DNA from: Acetobacteraceae bacterium
GTDB taxonomy: Bacteria > Pseudomonadota > Alphaproteobacteria > Acetobacterales > Acetobacteraceae
Direction: 5' to 3'
Length of the DNA stretch: 64,000 nucleotides
NCBI GenBank assembly: GCA_003164135.1
Contig: PLSD01000028.1
Coordinates: 102,498-166,497, forward strand
The position numbers and the translations under genes are program-made. The stretch's first letter is position 1, and every line of letters starts with the position of its first letter. The notes beneath the pieces were generated by a model that was not told the origin of the DNA, did no database searches, and worked only from the letters and a program-made list of their open reading frames with translations. Shown piece after piece: positions 9,952-19,674 of the stretch.

Positions 9952-9967
9952 TGTTCCACGTGGAACA
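9952..9967. promoter_or_regulatory. candidate parS (ParB-binding) palindrome TGTTCCACGTGGAACA
   Basis: Perfect 16-bp palindrome identical to a known bacterial parS variant. Confidence 0.75.
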
Positions 9968-9973
9968 CCCCGC

Positions 9974-10207
9974 CTACCGTCCCTGCAACTTCATGAACAC
10001 AAATCCCGCCAGCCCAAGCAGCACCAGCACCGGGATCACAAACACGGCGGTCCAGAACATCACCCAGACCATCACACCAGCTACACACAAAAACAGCCCG
10101 AACATTATCAGCCGGAGCAATATCGCCCCCAGCGTGGGTTTGGGCGGCTCGATGAAATTGCCGTCCGGCGTCATGTCGATAACCGGACCATTTGAATTTG
10201 CCATCAC
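9974..10207 (-). CDS. small two-TM membrane protein
   Basis: 77 aa, two hydrophobic segments (LRLIMFGLFLCVAGVMVWVMFWTAVFVIPVLVLLGLAGFVF). Confidence 0.6.
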   Translation of the reverse strand: MMANSNGPVIDMTPDGNFIEPPKPTLGAILLRLIMFGLFLCVAGVMVWVMFWTAVFVIPVLVLLGLAGFVFMKLQGR

Positions 10208-10234
10208 CCCAATATAGCCCCCGGCCGCCGCAAT

Positions 10235-11101
10235 TCAACCAAGCCTCGCCAGCACCGCCTCAAACCGCGCCAGATTCTCCGCCGTATAAGCCTTGTAGTC
10301 AAAATTCAGCCCCGAGGTGACCTCCGAAACCGCGCTCCACAGCGTCTCGCGCAATAGCGAGGCGCATTGGCTCACCCGGAACGCATCCCAAACCCGCCCC
10401 CCCGGCGCCTCACCAAAATACGCCTCCAGCAGCACCGCGTCGTGTTCAGGTTCAAACCCGTTGTTCGAGGCCAAGTTCGCCAGGTCAAACAGGGAGCTAT
10501 TGAACCCCGCATAATCCCAGTCCAGCAGCCAAAGCCGCTCACCGTCATCGAACACATTCCCCGGCAGCAGGTCATTATGCGAAAACACCACCTCCACCGG
10601 CCCCATCCGCCGCTCCAGCATGTCATTCACGTCCAGCAGCCGCGCCAGTTCAGCCTCCAAGCTGGAACTATTGACCAGCAGCGCCGCGCCGTAGGAGCGG
10701 TTAATGTGAAACACCCAGAACGCCAGCACTGGCCCCTGCAAATACGGCCCCAACCCGGTGTGGCACTGCTTTATCAACGCCGCCACGCGCGGCAGATTCT
10801 CCGGCCGCCGTATCTCTTCGGGCGTCAGAGTTCGCCCCGGCAACAGCCGGCTCACCATCACCCCAGGTGCCGTGTAATAAATCTCCGGTGAAAGCCCCGC
10901 CCGCGCCGCCGCCCTGGCCGCCGCCTGCTCATTAAAGCGCATCACCCCATGTTCAGGAATATCCTTGCCCAGCCGCACCGCAAAGTGCTGCCCATCCTCC
11001 TGCTCCACGCCATAGTTGCGGTTGGTAATCCCCCCGGTAAGCGGCCAGATTTTAATCTTCCCGGTCCAGAACGGCAGCGCCTCAACCTCAGCCTCGCTCA
11101 T
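10235..11101 (-). CDS. choline/ethanolamine kinase-like phosphotransferase
   Basis: GGITNRNYGVE; VFSHNDLLPGNVFDDGERLWLLDWDYAGFNSSLFDLANLASN (APH/choline kinase motifs). Confidence 0.85.
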   Translation of the reverse strand: MSEAEVEALPFWTGKIKIWPLTGGITNRNYGVEQEDGQHFAVRLGKDIPEHGVMRFNEQAAARAAARAGLSPEIYYTAPGVMVSRLLPGRTLTPEEIRRPENLPRVAALIKQCHTGLGPYLQGPVLAFWVFHINRSYGAALLVNSSSLEAELARLLDVNDMLERRMGPVEVVFSHNDLLPGNVFDDGERLWLLDWDYAGFNSSLFDLANLASNNGFEPEHDAVLLEAYFGEAPGGRVWDAFRVSQCASLLRETLWSAVSEVTSGLNFDYKAYTAENLARFEAVLARLG

Positions 11102-11167
11102 TTAGCCCCCAAGGTGGAATGTTGCGGTCAGGTTTCCACATTCCCCCGTCCCCCGCAATGCAACCCG

Positions 11168-12040
11168 CTAGGGCGCGGGAGCATGCTTCACCGAGCGCTT
11201 CCACTCCCGGTCCATCGCCGCGTTCACCTCGGCGCCAAACAGCACCACATAGGCCGACAAATAGAACCACATCATCAGGCCGATCAGTGTGGAGAGCGGA
11301 CCATAGGTCACGTTGTAAACCGCGAAATGCCCGACATAAAAGCCAAACGCCCAGGACACCAGCAACCACAACACCGTCGCAATTCCCGCCCCCGGCGCAT
11401 AGAATATCCGGTTCCCCCCCGCCGGTCCAAACCGATACACCAGCCCCAGCGCCATCAGCACAAAAAAGATCATTGCAGCCGAGCTGAGCAAGTTAACGAA
11501 CAACTTCGTATCCCCAGGTACCCCAAGGAACGCCAGCGCAAAGGGAATGAACACCAGCAACCCAACCGCCATCGCCGCGCCGATCACCGCCACCAGCGTC
11601 ATGCCCAGCGAGATCAACTGGAACTTAACAATCCCGCGCTCCTCTCGTTCATGATACGCCATTGAAAGCGCGTTCAGGACCGATTTCGTCCCCGTCGTGG
11701 CCGACCAGAACGAGATCACCAGACTGATGACAAAACTCAGCCCCAACCCCTGCGCCGGCGCCTCCACCAGGCTCTGAATCCGGTCCGAGATCAGCGAAAA
11801 CACGGCCGGCGGCATAAAAGTCTGCAAATACTGCAACTGCGGCTGCACCGTGTCCGGGTTGTACAGCAGGCCGTAGAAAGAAATCAGCATGGTAATGGTG
11901 GGAAACAGCGCCAGAGTCGCATAAAACGCGCAGCCCGCCGCCACCAGCGATACCCGCTGCGATGCCGTCGCCTGCCCCGCCGCCACCATGGCCCGCCGTA
12001 TCAGCGGCAGGTGGTGCTTATGCATTAATTTCATCAGCAT
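11168..12040 (-). CDS. YihY/BrkB family inner membrane protein
   Basis: ASQRVSLVAAGCAFYATLALFPTITMLISFYGL...; TYGPLSTLIGLMMWFYLSAYVVLFGAEVNAAMD. Confidence 0.9.
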   Translation of the reverse strand: MLMKLMHKHHLPLIRRAMVAAGQATASQRVSLVAAGCAFYATLALFPTITMLISFYGLLYNPDTVQPQLQYLQTFMPPAVFSLISDRIQSLVEAPAQGLGLSFVISLVISFWSATTGTKSVLNALSMAYHEREERGIVKFQLISLGMTLVAVIGAAMAVGLLVFIPFALAFLGVPGDTKLFVNLLSSAAMIFFVLMALGLVYRFGPAGGNRIFYAPGAGIATVLWLLVSWAFGFYVGHFAVYNVTYGPLSTLIGLMMWFYLSAYVVLFGAEVNAAMDREWKRSVKHAPAP

Positions 12041-12096
12041 GTTTTAATCCTACGGCTTTTTCCGCGCCGGGCAAACACGCCACAAAACCGTAACAA

Positions 12097-12948
12097 CTAC
12101 CCGCGCAGCAAAAACGCCCGCACCGCCGCAATCGCCGGCGCATCCATCAACGCCGGCGCATGCCCGGCGTCCGCCACCACATAGCCGTGGGCACCGGATT
12201 TCTGCATCCGCTCAAACGTTTCGGGCAACAGCAAATCGCTGGAAGCCCCGCGCACCGCCAGTATCGGCATTTTCAGCATGTCCCACAGCGGCCACATATC
12301 CACATCCAGCGCCACGGTGTTGCGCACCGGCTCGGCGATTTTCGGGTCGTAATGCAGCGCAAACGCGCCCTGCCCGGTCTGGTCCGCCACCACCCGTGCG
12401 GAAAACCGTGCCAGATGCGCCCATTGCTTGTCAGTCAACTTGCCAAACGGCGCATAAATTTCCCGCAAATGCACCTCCAGCGCCGCCAGGCTGGCAAAGC
12501 GCTCATTCGGCGTGGTCAGCGTACCGCCAATCCGCTTGAGCGACGCCGCGGGAATATGCGGGCCAATATCATTGAGCACCAGCTTGGTAATCGGCGTATT
12601 CCCCGCCGCCGCGATCATCATGCCGCAGATGCCGCCCAGCGAGGTTCCCACCCACGCCACCGGCTTGTTCAGCGCCGCAAGTAAGTGCGCCAGCGCCACC
12701 ACGTAGCTCGGCGGCTGATACGCCATGGCATCGGGCAGCCAATCGGACTTTCCGCGCCCCGGCAGATCCGGGCAGATCACATGGAACCGGTCCGCAAGCC
12801 CTTCCGCCAAGGGGTCGAAGTCGCGCCCGTTGCGTGAGAGCCCATGCACGCACACCACCGCCGGCGCCGCCGGGTTGCCGAATTCAACATAGGCCATTTT
12901 GTGGAATTTCGTGCCGAGCAGATAGTTAACCGAATTCGCCCGCGCCAT
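12097..12948 (-). CDS. alpha/beta hydrolase
   Basis: VCVHGLSRNGRDFDPLAEGL; VGTSLGGICGMMIAA nucleophile elbow; DAGHAPALMD. Confidence 0.88.
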   Translation of the reverse strand: MARANSVNYLLGTKFHKMAYVEFGNPAAPAVVCVHGLSRNGRDFDPLAEGLADRFHVICPDLPGRGKSDWLPDAMAYQPPSYVVALAHLLAALNKPVAWVGTSLGGICGMMIAAAGNTPITKLVLNDIGPHIPAASLKRIGGTLTTPNERFASLAALEVHLREIYAPFGKLTDKQWAHLARFSARVVADQTGQGAFALHYDPKIAEPVRNTVALDVDMWPLWDMLKMPILAVRGASSDLLLPETFERMQKSGAHGYVVADAGHAPALMDAPAIAAVRAFLLRG

Positions 12949-13011
12949 GATTTACTCCTCACAAATTCCCGCGCGGGCATCGACCGCCCCGCACGGCTCC
13001 GTTAGGCTTAA

Positions 13012-14187
13012 ATGATGCCGACGCCCGCCACAACCAGCCCACGCAACCTCATCATCGCCGTGGTCGTCGCCGCCTGCGCCGCGCTCAACCTCGCGGTACT
13101 TGCAATCTGCCTGCTCCACCCCCCCGGGCTGAACAGCGATTTCATGGCGTTCTGGTCGTTCCCGCGCTTCGCCGCCACGCATCCCATCGCCCAGATTTAT
13201 GACGCTGCCACCCTGCAAAGCTTCCAGCAGACACTCTATCCGGGCTTCCATAGCTTCTACCCCTACCTCTACCCGCCGACCTTCCTGCTCCCCAGCTGGT
13301 GGCTCAAATTCTTCTCCTTCACCGCCGCGCAATGGCTCTGGACGCTCTCCGGCCTCGCCCTGTTCACCGCCGCCACGTTCGCGTTCTTCCCGCGGCGGCG
13401 CTGGCTCATGCTGCTCGCCCTGCTGGCCAGCCCCGCCTCGCTGCTCTGCGGCGTTACCGGGGAGACCGCCTATTTCACCTCGGCTTTGCTGTTGTTCGGC
13501 TTTGCCGCGCTACCCACGCGCCCGCTGCTTGCAGGCCTCGCATTCGGCCTGCTCACGCTCAAACCTCAGCTTGGCGTGCTCATCCCCTTCTTCCTGCTCG
13601 CACGCGGCGACTGGCGCGCCATCCTCGCCGCCAGCGCCACCGCGCTTGGCCTCGTCGCACTCTCCTGCCTCGCTTTTCCGCCAAGCCTGTGGCTGCTCTG
13701 GGCACACACGCTCCCCACCTACCAGACACAATATTTCACCGGCCACGGCCTCAACCTGAACATCATCGTCACCCCCGCCGCCAACCTCGTCACGCTCGGC
13801 GTGGCCCCCGCCAAGGCGTGGCTGGTGCAGACGCTTTGCAGCATCGTCATCGCCGCGCTGGTGTTCCTCACCGCCCGGCGGCGGGCATCTTACCCGCTGG
13901 CGGTGGCCGTGCTGCTCACCGGCAGCTTCCTCGCCGTGCCGCACGCCTATGCGTATGACAGCATTACCCTCACCGCCGCCATGGCGCTTTGCCTGACGAC
14001 CAAAACCCCGCTCTGGCAGGTGCTACTGGGCTGCCTGGTCTACCTCGCGCCGTTGATGCTACTCTCCCCGGCCGCGCATTGGTTCCTCTATTCCCTGCCC
14101 GAAACCCTGCTTTTCGCCAGCATCGTGGCCCTCGCGCTGCGTTCATCTGCCAGCAACCACAAATCAGTTATTGACGCAGGCTCCTGA
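13012..14187 (+). CDS. GT87 (DUF2029)-like integral membrane protein
   Basis: Multi-TM; DFMAFWSFPRFAATHPIAQIYD and FLLPSWWLKFFSF... pattern of GT87 family. Confidence 0.65.
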   Translation: MMPTPATTSPRNLIIAVVVAACAALNLAVLAICLLHPPGLNSDFMAFWSFPRFAATHPIAQIYDAATLQSFQQTLYPGFHSFYPYLYPPTFLLPSWWLKFFSFTAAQWLWTLSGLALFTAATFAFFPRRRWLMLLALLASPASLLCGVTGETAYFTSALLLFGFAALPTRPLLAGLAFGLLTLKPQLGVLIPFFLLARGDWRAILAASATALGLVALSCLAFPPSLWLLWAHTLPTYQTQYFTGHGLNLNIIVTPAANLVTLGVAPAKAWLVQTLCSIVIAALVFLTARRRASYPLAVAVLLTGSFLAVPHAYAYDSITLTAAMALCLTTKTPLWQVLLGCLVYLAPLMLLSPAAHWFLYSLPETLLFASIVALALRSSASNHKSVIDAGS

Positions 14188-14206
14188 ACGCCCAAACATA
14201 CACATA

Positions 14207-14974
14207 ATGAGCTTCAAGCCCGCCCGCCGCCCGCATTTCTTCTACACCACGGCACCCCTGCCGTGCCCCTATGTGGCTGGCCGCACCGAGCGCAAGGTGG
14301 TGACGGAGCTTGCCGGCGTCTCGGCCGAAACCCTGCACGACCGCCTCTCACGCGGCGGCTTCCGCCGTAGCCATAACATCGCCTACGCGCCAGTCTGCCC
14401 CAACTGCAACGCCTGCATACCCATCCGCATCCGCGCGCGGGATTTTGCCCCCAACCGCACGCAAAAACGCATCGCCCGCGTGAATGCCGACCTTGTGGTG
14501 CAGGAAATTCCGCCCCGCGCCACCACCGAGCAATACCAGCTTTTTCAGCGCTACCAGCAGGCCCGCCACGGCGAGGGCGACATGGCGACCATGAGTTTTT
14601 ACGACTACCGCGCCATGGTGGAAGACACGCCGATCGAAACCTCGATCGTCGAATTCCGCACCCCCCAAGGCACCCTGCTCGGCGCCTGCCTCACCGACCG
14701 CCTGGGCGACGGACTCTCCGCCGTCTACAGCTTCTTCGAGGTCGGCATGGACGAACGCTCGCTAGGGACCTACGCCGTCATCTGGCTGGTCTCCCGCGCG
14801 GTGGAGTTGGGGCTGCCATTCGTCTACCTCGGCTACTGGGTCGAGGAGAGCCGCAAAATGGCCTACAAAGCTAAGTTCAAGCCCAGCGAAGTGCTAAAGC
14901 ACGGGCAGTGGGTGCCTCTGGTGGAGCAGCGGGCGCACCAACCGGCGGTTGCAGCGTTGGTGACGGCCGAGTAA
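14207..14974 (+). CDS. bpt: aspartate/glutamate leucyltransferase (arginyltransferase family)
   Basis: FRRSHNIAYAPVCPNCNACIPIRI; FQRYQQARHGEGDMATMSFYDYRAMVED; LGYWVEESRKMAYKAKFKPSEVL. Confidence 0.93.
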   Translation: MSFKPARRPHFFYTTAPLPCPYVAGRTERKVVTELAGVSAETLHDRLSRGGFRRSHNIAYAPVCPNCNACIPIRIRARDFAPNRTQKRIARVNADLVVQEIPPRATTEQYQLFQRYQQARHGEGDMATMSFYDYRAMVEDTPIETSIVEFRTPQGTLLGACLTDRLGDGLSAVYSFFEVGMDERSLGTYAVIWLVSRAVELGLPFVYLGYWVEESRKMAYKAKFKPSEVLKHGQWVPLVEQRAHQPAVAALVTAE

Positions 14975-15023
14975 TGTTCGGCATGGTCTGAGTTCCGCCG
15001 AGGCGGTCGCCTTGGGAGTAAAG

Positions 15024-15776
15024 ATGATCCGCCTGATTAAAAGCCTACCACTGGTGCCTCTCCTGCTTGCAACGGCATGGCCGTCAGCATGGGCCCAAAC
15101 GGCCACAACTGAAAAAGTCCCTTTCGTCGGCTGCGATTCCGACGGGCAAATGGATCAGCGCGCTGCCCCCGCTGACACTGGACGAGCCCCATTGGTTCCT
15201 GAACCGGCCGCTTCTTCCTTGGCCTATTACGTTGCCTCGCAGGGGGCTGGCGTGCTTGCGCCGCACGGCTGGTATTGCTTTGGCTATTATGGTTCGAGCG
15301 GAAGTGACCTCGTGTTATCCCCAGACCCGGCGACGGGGAAAGATATGTTGTTAAATGAACCGGCTATGTCCGGCCCAGGCATCCAGATCAGCTTTTCAGA
15401 TAGTGGTACATCGGGAAGATTTGACGTGGCCCGGGTAGCTGCCCGCCTCTTTCCTACGCACCGGGCATTCGCGCAAAGAGTAATCGCCGAAGGACTTTTA
15501 CCAGCCAGCAATTTTCCTTTCGACCCTTACCCCGCCGACGCCCTGAGGCGCTACAACGACAACGATGTTGGCTTTGTAACGCCGGCGAACAAGGACGGCA
15601 TGGGAACCGCGTTCTCCAAATTTATCAAGAATGATGACCCGATCATGGGCGAAGCAATCATGGTCGACGAAGGCTTGGTTCTGCTCACCGTCCGGTTGCC
15701 GCCAAAGCTCCATTATCTCGCGCCCGTCATTTTCAACACGACACGGCAGAAGTATCCCGCTTCAAGCAACCAATGA
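15024..15776 (+). CDS. secreted conserved hypothetical protein
   Basis: Signal peptide MIRLIKSLPLVPLLLATAWPSAWAQ; mature VPFVGCDSDGQ... Confidence 0.6.
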   Translation: MIRLIKSLPLVPLLLATAWPSAWAQTATTEKVPFVGCDSDGQMDQRAAPADTGRAPLVPEPAASSLAYYVASQGAGVLAPHGWYCFGYYGSSGSDLVLSPDPATGKDMLLNEPAMSGPGIQISFSDSGTSGRFDVARVAARLFPTHRAFAQRVIAEGLLPASNFPFDPYPADALRRYNDNDVGFVTPANKDGMGTAFSKFIKNDDPIMGEAIMVDEGLVLLTVRLPPKLHYLAPVIFNTTRQKYPASSNQ

Positions 15777-15777
15777 T

Positions 15778-17664
15778 TCAAAACCCAAACATATGGTCAA
15801 ACGAAAACCCGCCCGCGCCATCATCCACGCCATGAAACCCAAACAACCGGCAGGTGGTATCGCGGATCAGCACATACCCGCTCTCCCCCGCCACATTTAA
15901 TTCCTCCGCGGCAAAATACTTAGCCGGATACACAATCGCCGACCCGGAACACGCAATCCGCAACCCCGCCGTCGCCACCAGCACCCCGGCGGCATCGTAA
16001 AGTTCCAGCGCCGTGCTGGAAAAATCCACCCACGGCCCGGAGGCCGGATAGATCAGCACGCAAAAACTCTCCCGCCCGCCAAAGCCCAGTTTCAAGAACA
16101 ACCGCGTGGAAAGCCCCGGCGCCTTGCCGGTATAGCTTTGCGGCTCGTTCTTATACGTCATGATCGTATTGAAAATATGCCCGCCAAAACTGCTTTCCGC
16201 CGCATGGCCGCTCGCCCGGTCCTCGAAGCGGAACAGCGCATGCAGCCACCCGTTCGCCTCGCCGCCCTTGCGAAAATCGTAGACCAGTTCGGCATGTCCG
16301 CCATCCGCCAGCACGCCGGGGCGCAGCACATCGTCCAGATCCACCGCCAGACCATGGTCGCGCGGCAGCACGCCCAGAAACCGCTCGACAACCTTCGCAC
16401 CGTCGGGCGCAAACACATCCAGCCGCAGCGGCATGTTATGCTCAAGCACCGCCATCGGCGTCGGCTGCACCAAAGTTTTAAAGCGCCCACGCGGCAGCAC
16501 CGGGAAGGGGAGCAAAAACCCGCGCCCCAGCTCCGCATGCAGCGTCTTTATCCCAACATCGTCGCGCAAATCGCCGCGCTCGACATTCACATGCGCAATG
16601 CGCGTGCGCCCGCCGCGCACAACCTCATAACGCGGCCGCACCACATGCCGCCCGGCGCGCAATTCCACCTGCGCCGGCCAAGCAACTCCGGGCAGCACCG
16701 CCGCCACATCCACCGCCAGCGTCGCAAACGGCGCAATCACTTGCGCAATCGCCACCGGCTTTTCCGCGCCCATGCGGTCCAGCGCCAGCGCCCCGGCGGG
16801 GATCGGCACGGCGTGGCTGTTCTGCACCCACAATATCACCCGCTCATCGGCACGCGGCGCCGGCAATCCGGCAAAGCGTTCCGAGGGCCACGCATTCGCA
16901 TCATGCGTGCAGGAGAGCGACGCCCCGTTGTCGGAGGCGTAGGTATCCAGCGCATATTTCACCACATCATGCCCCGCCACGCCGATGGCGTGCATGAACA
17001 ACTGCCCGGTGAATGGCCCCAGGCCGAAGCGCGCGCGCACCACCGCACTATCCAGCACAAACCCGCCCGCACCTGCCGGAGCCGCGTCTTCCCACTCGGC
17101 CAGCACCTCACCCGCCGCGCCATACAGGCGGCAGAAAAACCGCACCGCCTTCGCGCCATAGCCGGCCCAGTAATTCGCCGTCGTCAGCCGCGTGGAAAAA
17201 TGCCCGTCCTCGCGGAAAAACACAAAATTGGTGGCAAAATTCACCGCGTCCAGATAGCGCGCCGCATTGGTCAGCATCGCCTCCGGCAGTTTCGCCCCGT
17301 CCAGCGTCAGCACCTGCGCCCCCGCCGCGATAAAGCGGGCCAGCCGCTCCACCACCCGCCCGGCATCAAACGCGGCGATCAGCACACTATCCACCTTGGC
17401 TGCACGCAAGCAGGTGAGTGCCCGCGCCGCATGCCCGCCGCGCACCTGGCCGACTGCCAGACTGTCCTGCACATACACACCCTCGACATCCAACCCAGGG
17501 CACAGCGCCAGCAGCGGCCCGGCGATACCGTCGGGGTCAAATATCGCCACCCGCCCGGCCCGGCTCGCCAGCGCCGCCAGCGAAGCCGCCGCCACCGGAT
17601 GCGCCAGCGCCTTATAGGCCACGTTGCCGCCACGCAGATTATCGAAGGTCTCAATATCCAGCAT
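15778..17664 (-). CDS. conserved hypothetical protein of unknown function (~628 aa)
   Basis: Long continuous ORF with MLDIETFDNLRGGNVAYKAL start; 2-bp stop/start neighbourhood with ELM1-like gene. Confidence 0.65.
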   Translation of the reverse strand: MLDIETFDNLRGGNVAYKALAHPVAAASLAALASRAGRVAIFDPDGIAGPLLALCPGLDVEGVYVQDSLAVGQVRGGHAARALTCLRAAKVDSVLIAAFDAGRVVERLARFIAAGAQVLTLDGAKLPEAMLTNAARYLDAVNFATNFVFFREDGHFSTRLTTANYWAGYGAKAVRFFCRLYGAAGEVLAEWEDAAPAGAGGFVLDSAVVRARFGLGPFTGQLFMHAIGVAGHDVVKYALDTYASDNGASLSCTHDANAWPSERFAGLPAPRADERVILWVQNSHAVPIPAGALALDRMGAEKPVAIAQVIAPFATLAVDVAAVLPGVAWPAQVELRAGRHVVRPRYEVVRGGRTRIAHVNVERGDLRDDVGIKTLHAELGRGFLLPFPVLPRGRFKTLVQPTPMAVLEHNMPLRLDVFAPDGAKVVERFLGVLPRDHGLAVDLDDVLRPGVLADGGHAELVYDFRKGGEANGWLHALFRFEDRASGHAAESSFGGHIFNTIMTYKNEPQSYTGKAPGLSTRLFLKLGFGGRESFCVLIYPASGPWVDFSSTALELYDAAGVLVATAGLRIACSGSAIVYPAKYFAAEELNVAGESGYVLIRDTTCRLFGFHGVDDGAGGFSFDHMFGF

Positions 17665-17666
17665 TG

Positions 17667-18599
17667 TTACAATCCCAATCTGCGCCGCATTTCGGCTGCC
17701 GCCCACGGCGTGTCATCCAGTGGTTGCGTATCCCACAGCTCCAGTTTTCCGGCAAAATCGCGCACACGGCCGTCGGCCACCAGCCCGTCCATGAACGCGC
17801 CAATCCGCGTGGATTTCCCCGGCAGCCGCAGCAAATACACCGGCGCGGAGGTCGCCACCGCCTCGGAGGCCATGGAGACCGAATCCGCCGTGCAGAGAAT
17901 CGCATCGGCGCAGGCCAGCATGCCGAAATACGGGTTGTCACCGGTGCCGTCCCATATCCAGGCGCCCAGTGGCTCCAGCGTCTCGCGCAGAATTTTTACC
18001 ACCTCCGGCCCGGTGCGGCGGGAGGGCGTAATCACCACCCCGATTTTGTCACGCCGCATCAGCACCGCCAGTTGTTCGGCCAGCGCGACGCCCTGCGCGT
18101 GCTCAAACCGGTAGCGGCCGTTGCTGCCGCCCAGCAGCACCGCCAGCAACGGCCGCTTGTGCGGGGCGAACACCGGGGCCCATGCCTCCCGCTGCGCAGC
18201 GAGCCGCGCCTGCGTCACCCGGTGCAGCGCCGTGCGGGTCACGATCACATTCTCGCCGGTAATCCCATCGTGCCGCGCGGCCAGCACCAGGTCGAACTTC
18301 CGCAGGCTCATGCGCGGGTCCTGAATGGCCACCACCTTCACCCCCGGCCCGCGCAGGCTCGCCGCCACCCGCGCGCCGGCCCCGCCGCAGCCAATCACCA
18401 CGGCGGGCAGCGGCGGTGCATAGGCGTTTTCCCGCACGGCCCAGCGGATATTCGGCCACAACGTGACCGGCACCCGGTCCCACGGCGGGATAAACTCCAG
18501 CGTGCGCATATCCGGCACCATGGCGGCAGCCTCGGCCAGCCCCAGCGCCTGCGAGCGCAGTCCGGCGATATCAGTGCAAATAATTCTAGCAGTTACCAT
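17667..18599 (-). CDS. ELM1/GtrOC1-like (DUF1022) family protein
   Basis: VVIGCGGAGARVAASLRGPGVKVVAIQDPRMSLRKFDLVLAARHDG; TPSRRTGPEVVKILRETLEP; FGMLACADAILCTADSVSMASEAVATSAPVYL. Confidence 0.87.
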   Translation of the reverse strand: MVTARIICTDIAGLRSQALGLAEAAAMVPDMRTLEFIPPWDRVPVTLWPNIRWAVRENAYAPPLPAVVIGCGGAGARVAASLRGPGVKVVAIQDPRMSLRKFDLVLAARHDGITGENVIVTRTALHRVTQARLAAQREAWAPVFAPHKRPLLAVLLGGSNGRYRFEHAQGVALAEQLAVLMRRDKIGVVITPSRRTGPEVVKILRETLEPLGAWIWDGTGDNPYFGMLACADAILCTADSVSMASEAVATSAPVYLLRLPGKSTRIGAFMDGLVADGRVRDFAGKLELWDTQPLDDTPWAAAEMRRRLGL

Positions 18600-18702
18600 G
18601 CGGCGGCTTTGCTGCGCGGCCGCGTCTGCGTCAATCCCGTGCAGCCCTGGCCCGCACAACCCTGGCGATTGCACCTTGCCGCAACATCGTTACACTGCCC
18701 CC

Positions 18703-19674
18703 ATGACTCCTGGCCCCACGCCGGCTGCTTTTGCCCTGAGTGACTCCGCCCTTCCCGCGGACGTGCCGGTATTTCCTGTCCATATCGAGACCCCGGACAT
18801 CTCCGCGTTCCGCGCGGGCAACACCGGCATCCCCGGCTTCACTACGCGGGACTCCGGCCAGCCCGGCCCGCATGTGGTCATCGTCAGCCTCATCCATGGC
18901 AACGAGATTGCCGGGGCGGCCATTCTCGCCGAGCTGCTGGCCGAAAATTTTATGCCGCTCGTTGGCAGTGTGACCTTCGGCTTCGCCAACCTCGCGGCGT
19001 TTGACCGTTTTGACCCGGCCAACCCGCTCACCTCGCGCTACGTTGAGGAGGATATGAACCGCGTCTGGGACGATATTCAGCTGTTCGGCGTGCGCCGCTC
19101 GCTGGAGCTGGACCGCGCGCGGGAAATCCGCCCGCTTATCGACACGGCCGATATCCTGCTGGACCTGCACACCATGCTCTGGCCCTCAGCCCCGGTGCTG
19201 CTCTGCGGCCCCACTGCCCAGGGGCGCGACCTCGCGTTGAGTCTGGCCACCCCGCCCACCGTGATCGCAGATTGCGGCCATGCCGGCGGCAAACGCCTGA
19301 TCGACTACGGCCGCTTCACCGAGGCCACCGGCATACTGGCCGAGACCGGCCAGCACTGGGAGCCCGCCGCCCTGCTGCAAACCCGCGCCACCGTGCGCGC
19401 CCTGTTACGCCAGACCGGCATGGAACTGGCGCCAACCCCCGCCCCCGCGCCGGTCACCTTTGCGCAGGTCACTCACACGATCACCGCGCGCACCAACCGC
19501 TTTGTGTTTCTCCAGGATTTTTGTGGCGGCGAGATCATCCCCGCTACGGACACGCTCATCGCGCATGATGGCGACGAGGAAATCCGCACCCCTTACGACA
19601 ACTGCATGCTGGTCATGCCCAGCCTGCGCGTCAGCCACGGTCACACTGCCGTGCGGTTGGCGCGGCTCGGTTAA
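18703..19674 (+). CDS. succinylglutamate desuccinylase/aspartoacylase family protein
   Basis: HVVIVSLIHGNEIAGAAILAELL; DTADILLDLHTMLWPSAPVLLC. Confidence 0.88.
   Translation: MTPGPTPAAFALSDSALPADVPVFPVHIETPDISAFRAGNTGIPGFTTRDSGQPGPHVVIVSLIHGNEIAGAAILAELLAENFMPLVGSVTFGFANLAAFDRFDPANPLTSRYVEEDMNRVWDDIQLFGVRRSLELDRAREIRPLIDTADILLDLHTMLWPSAPVLLCGPTAQGRDLALSLATPPTVIADCGHAGGKRLIDYGRFTEATGILAETGQHWEPAALLQTRATVRALLRQTGMELAPTPAPAPVTFAQVTHTITARTNRFVFLQDFCGGEIIPATDTLIAHDGDEEIRTPYDNCMLVMPSLRVSHGHTAVRLARLG

Noticed and set aside
16138-18114. 658-aa + strand ORF spanning two minus-strand genes
   Set aside because: Low-complexity Arg/His/Pro-rich shadow ORF; minus-strand frames encode coherent proteins including ELM1-like.
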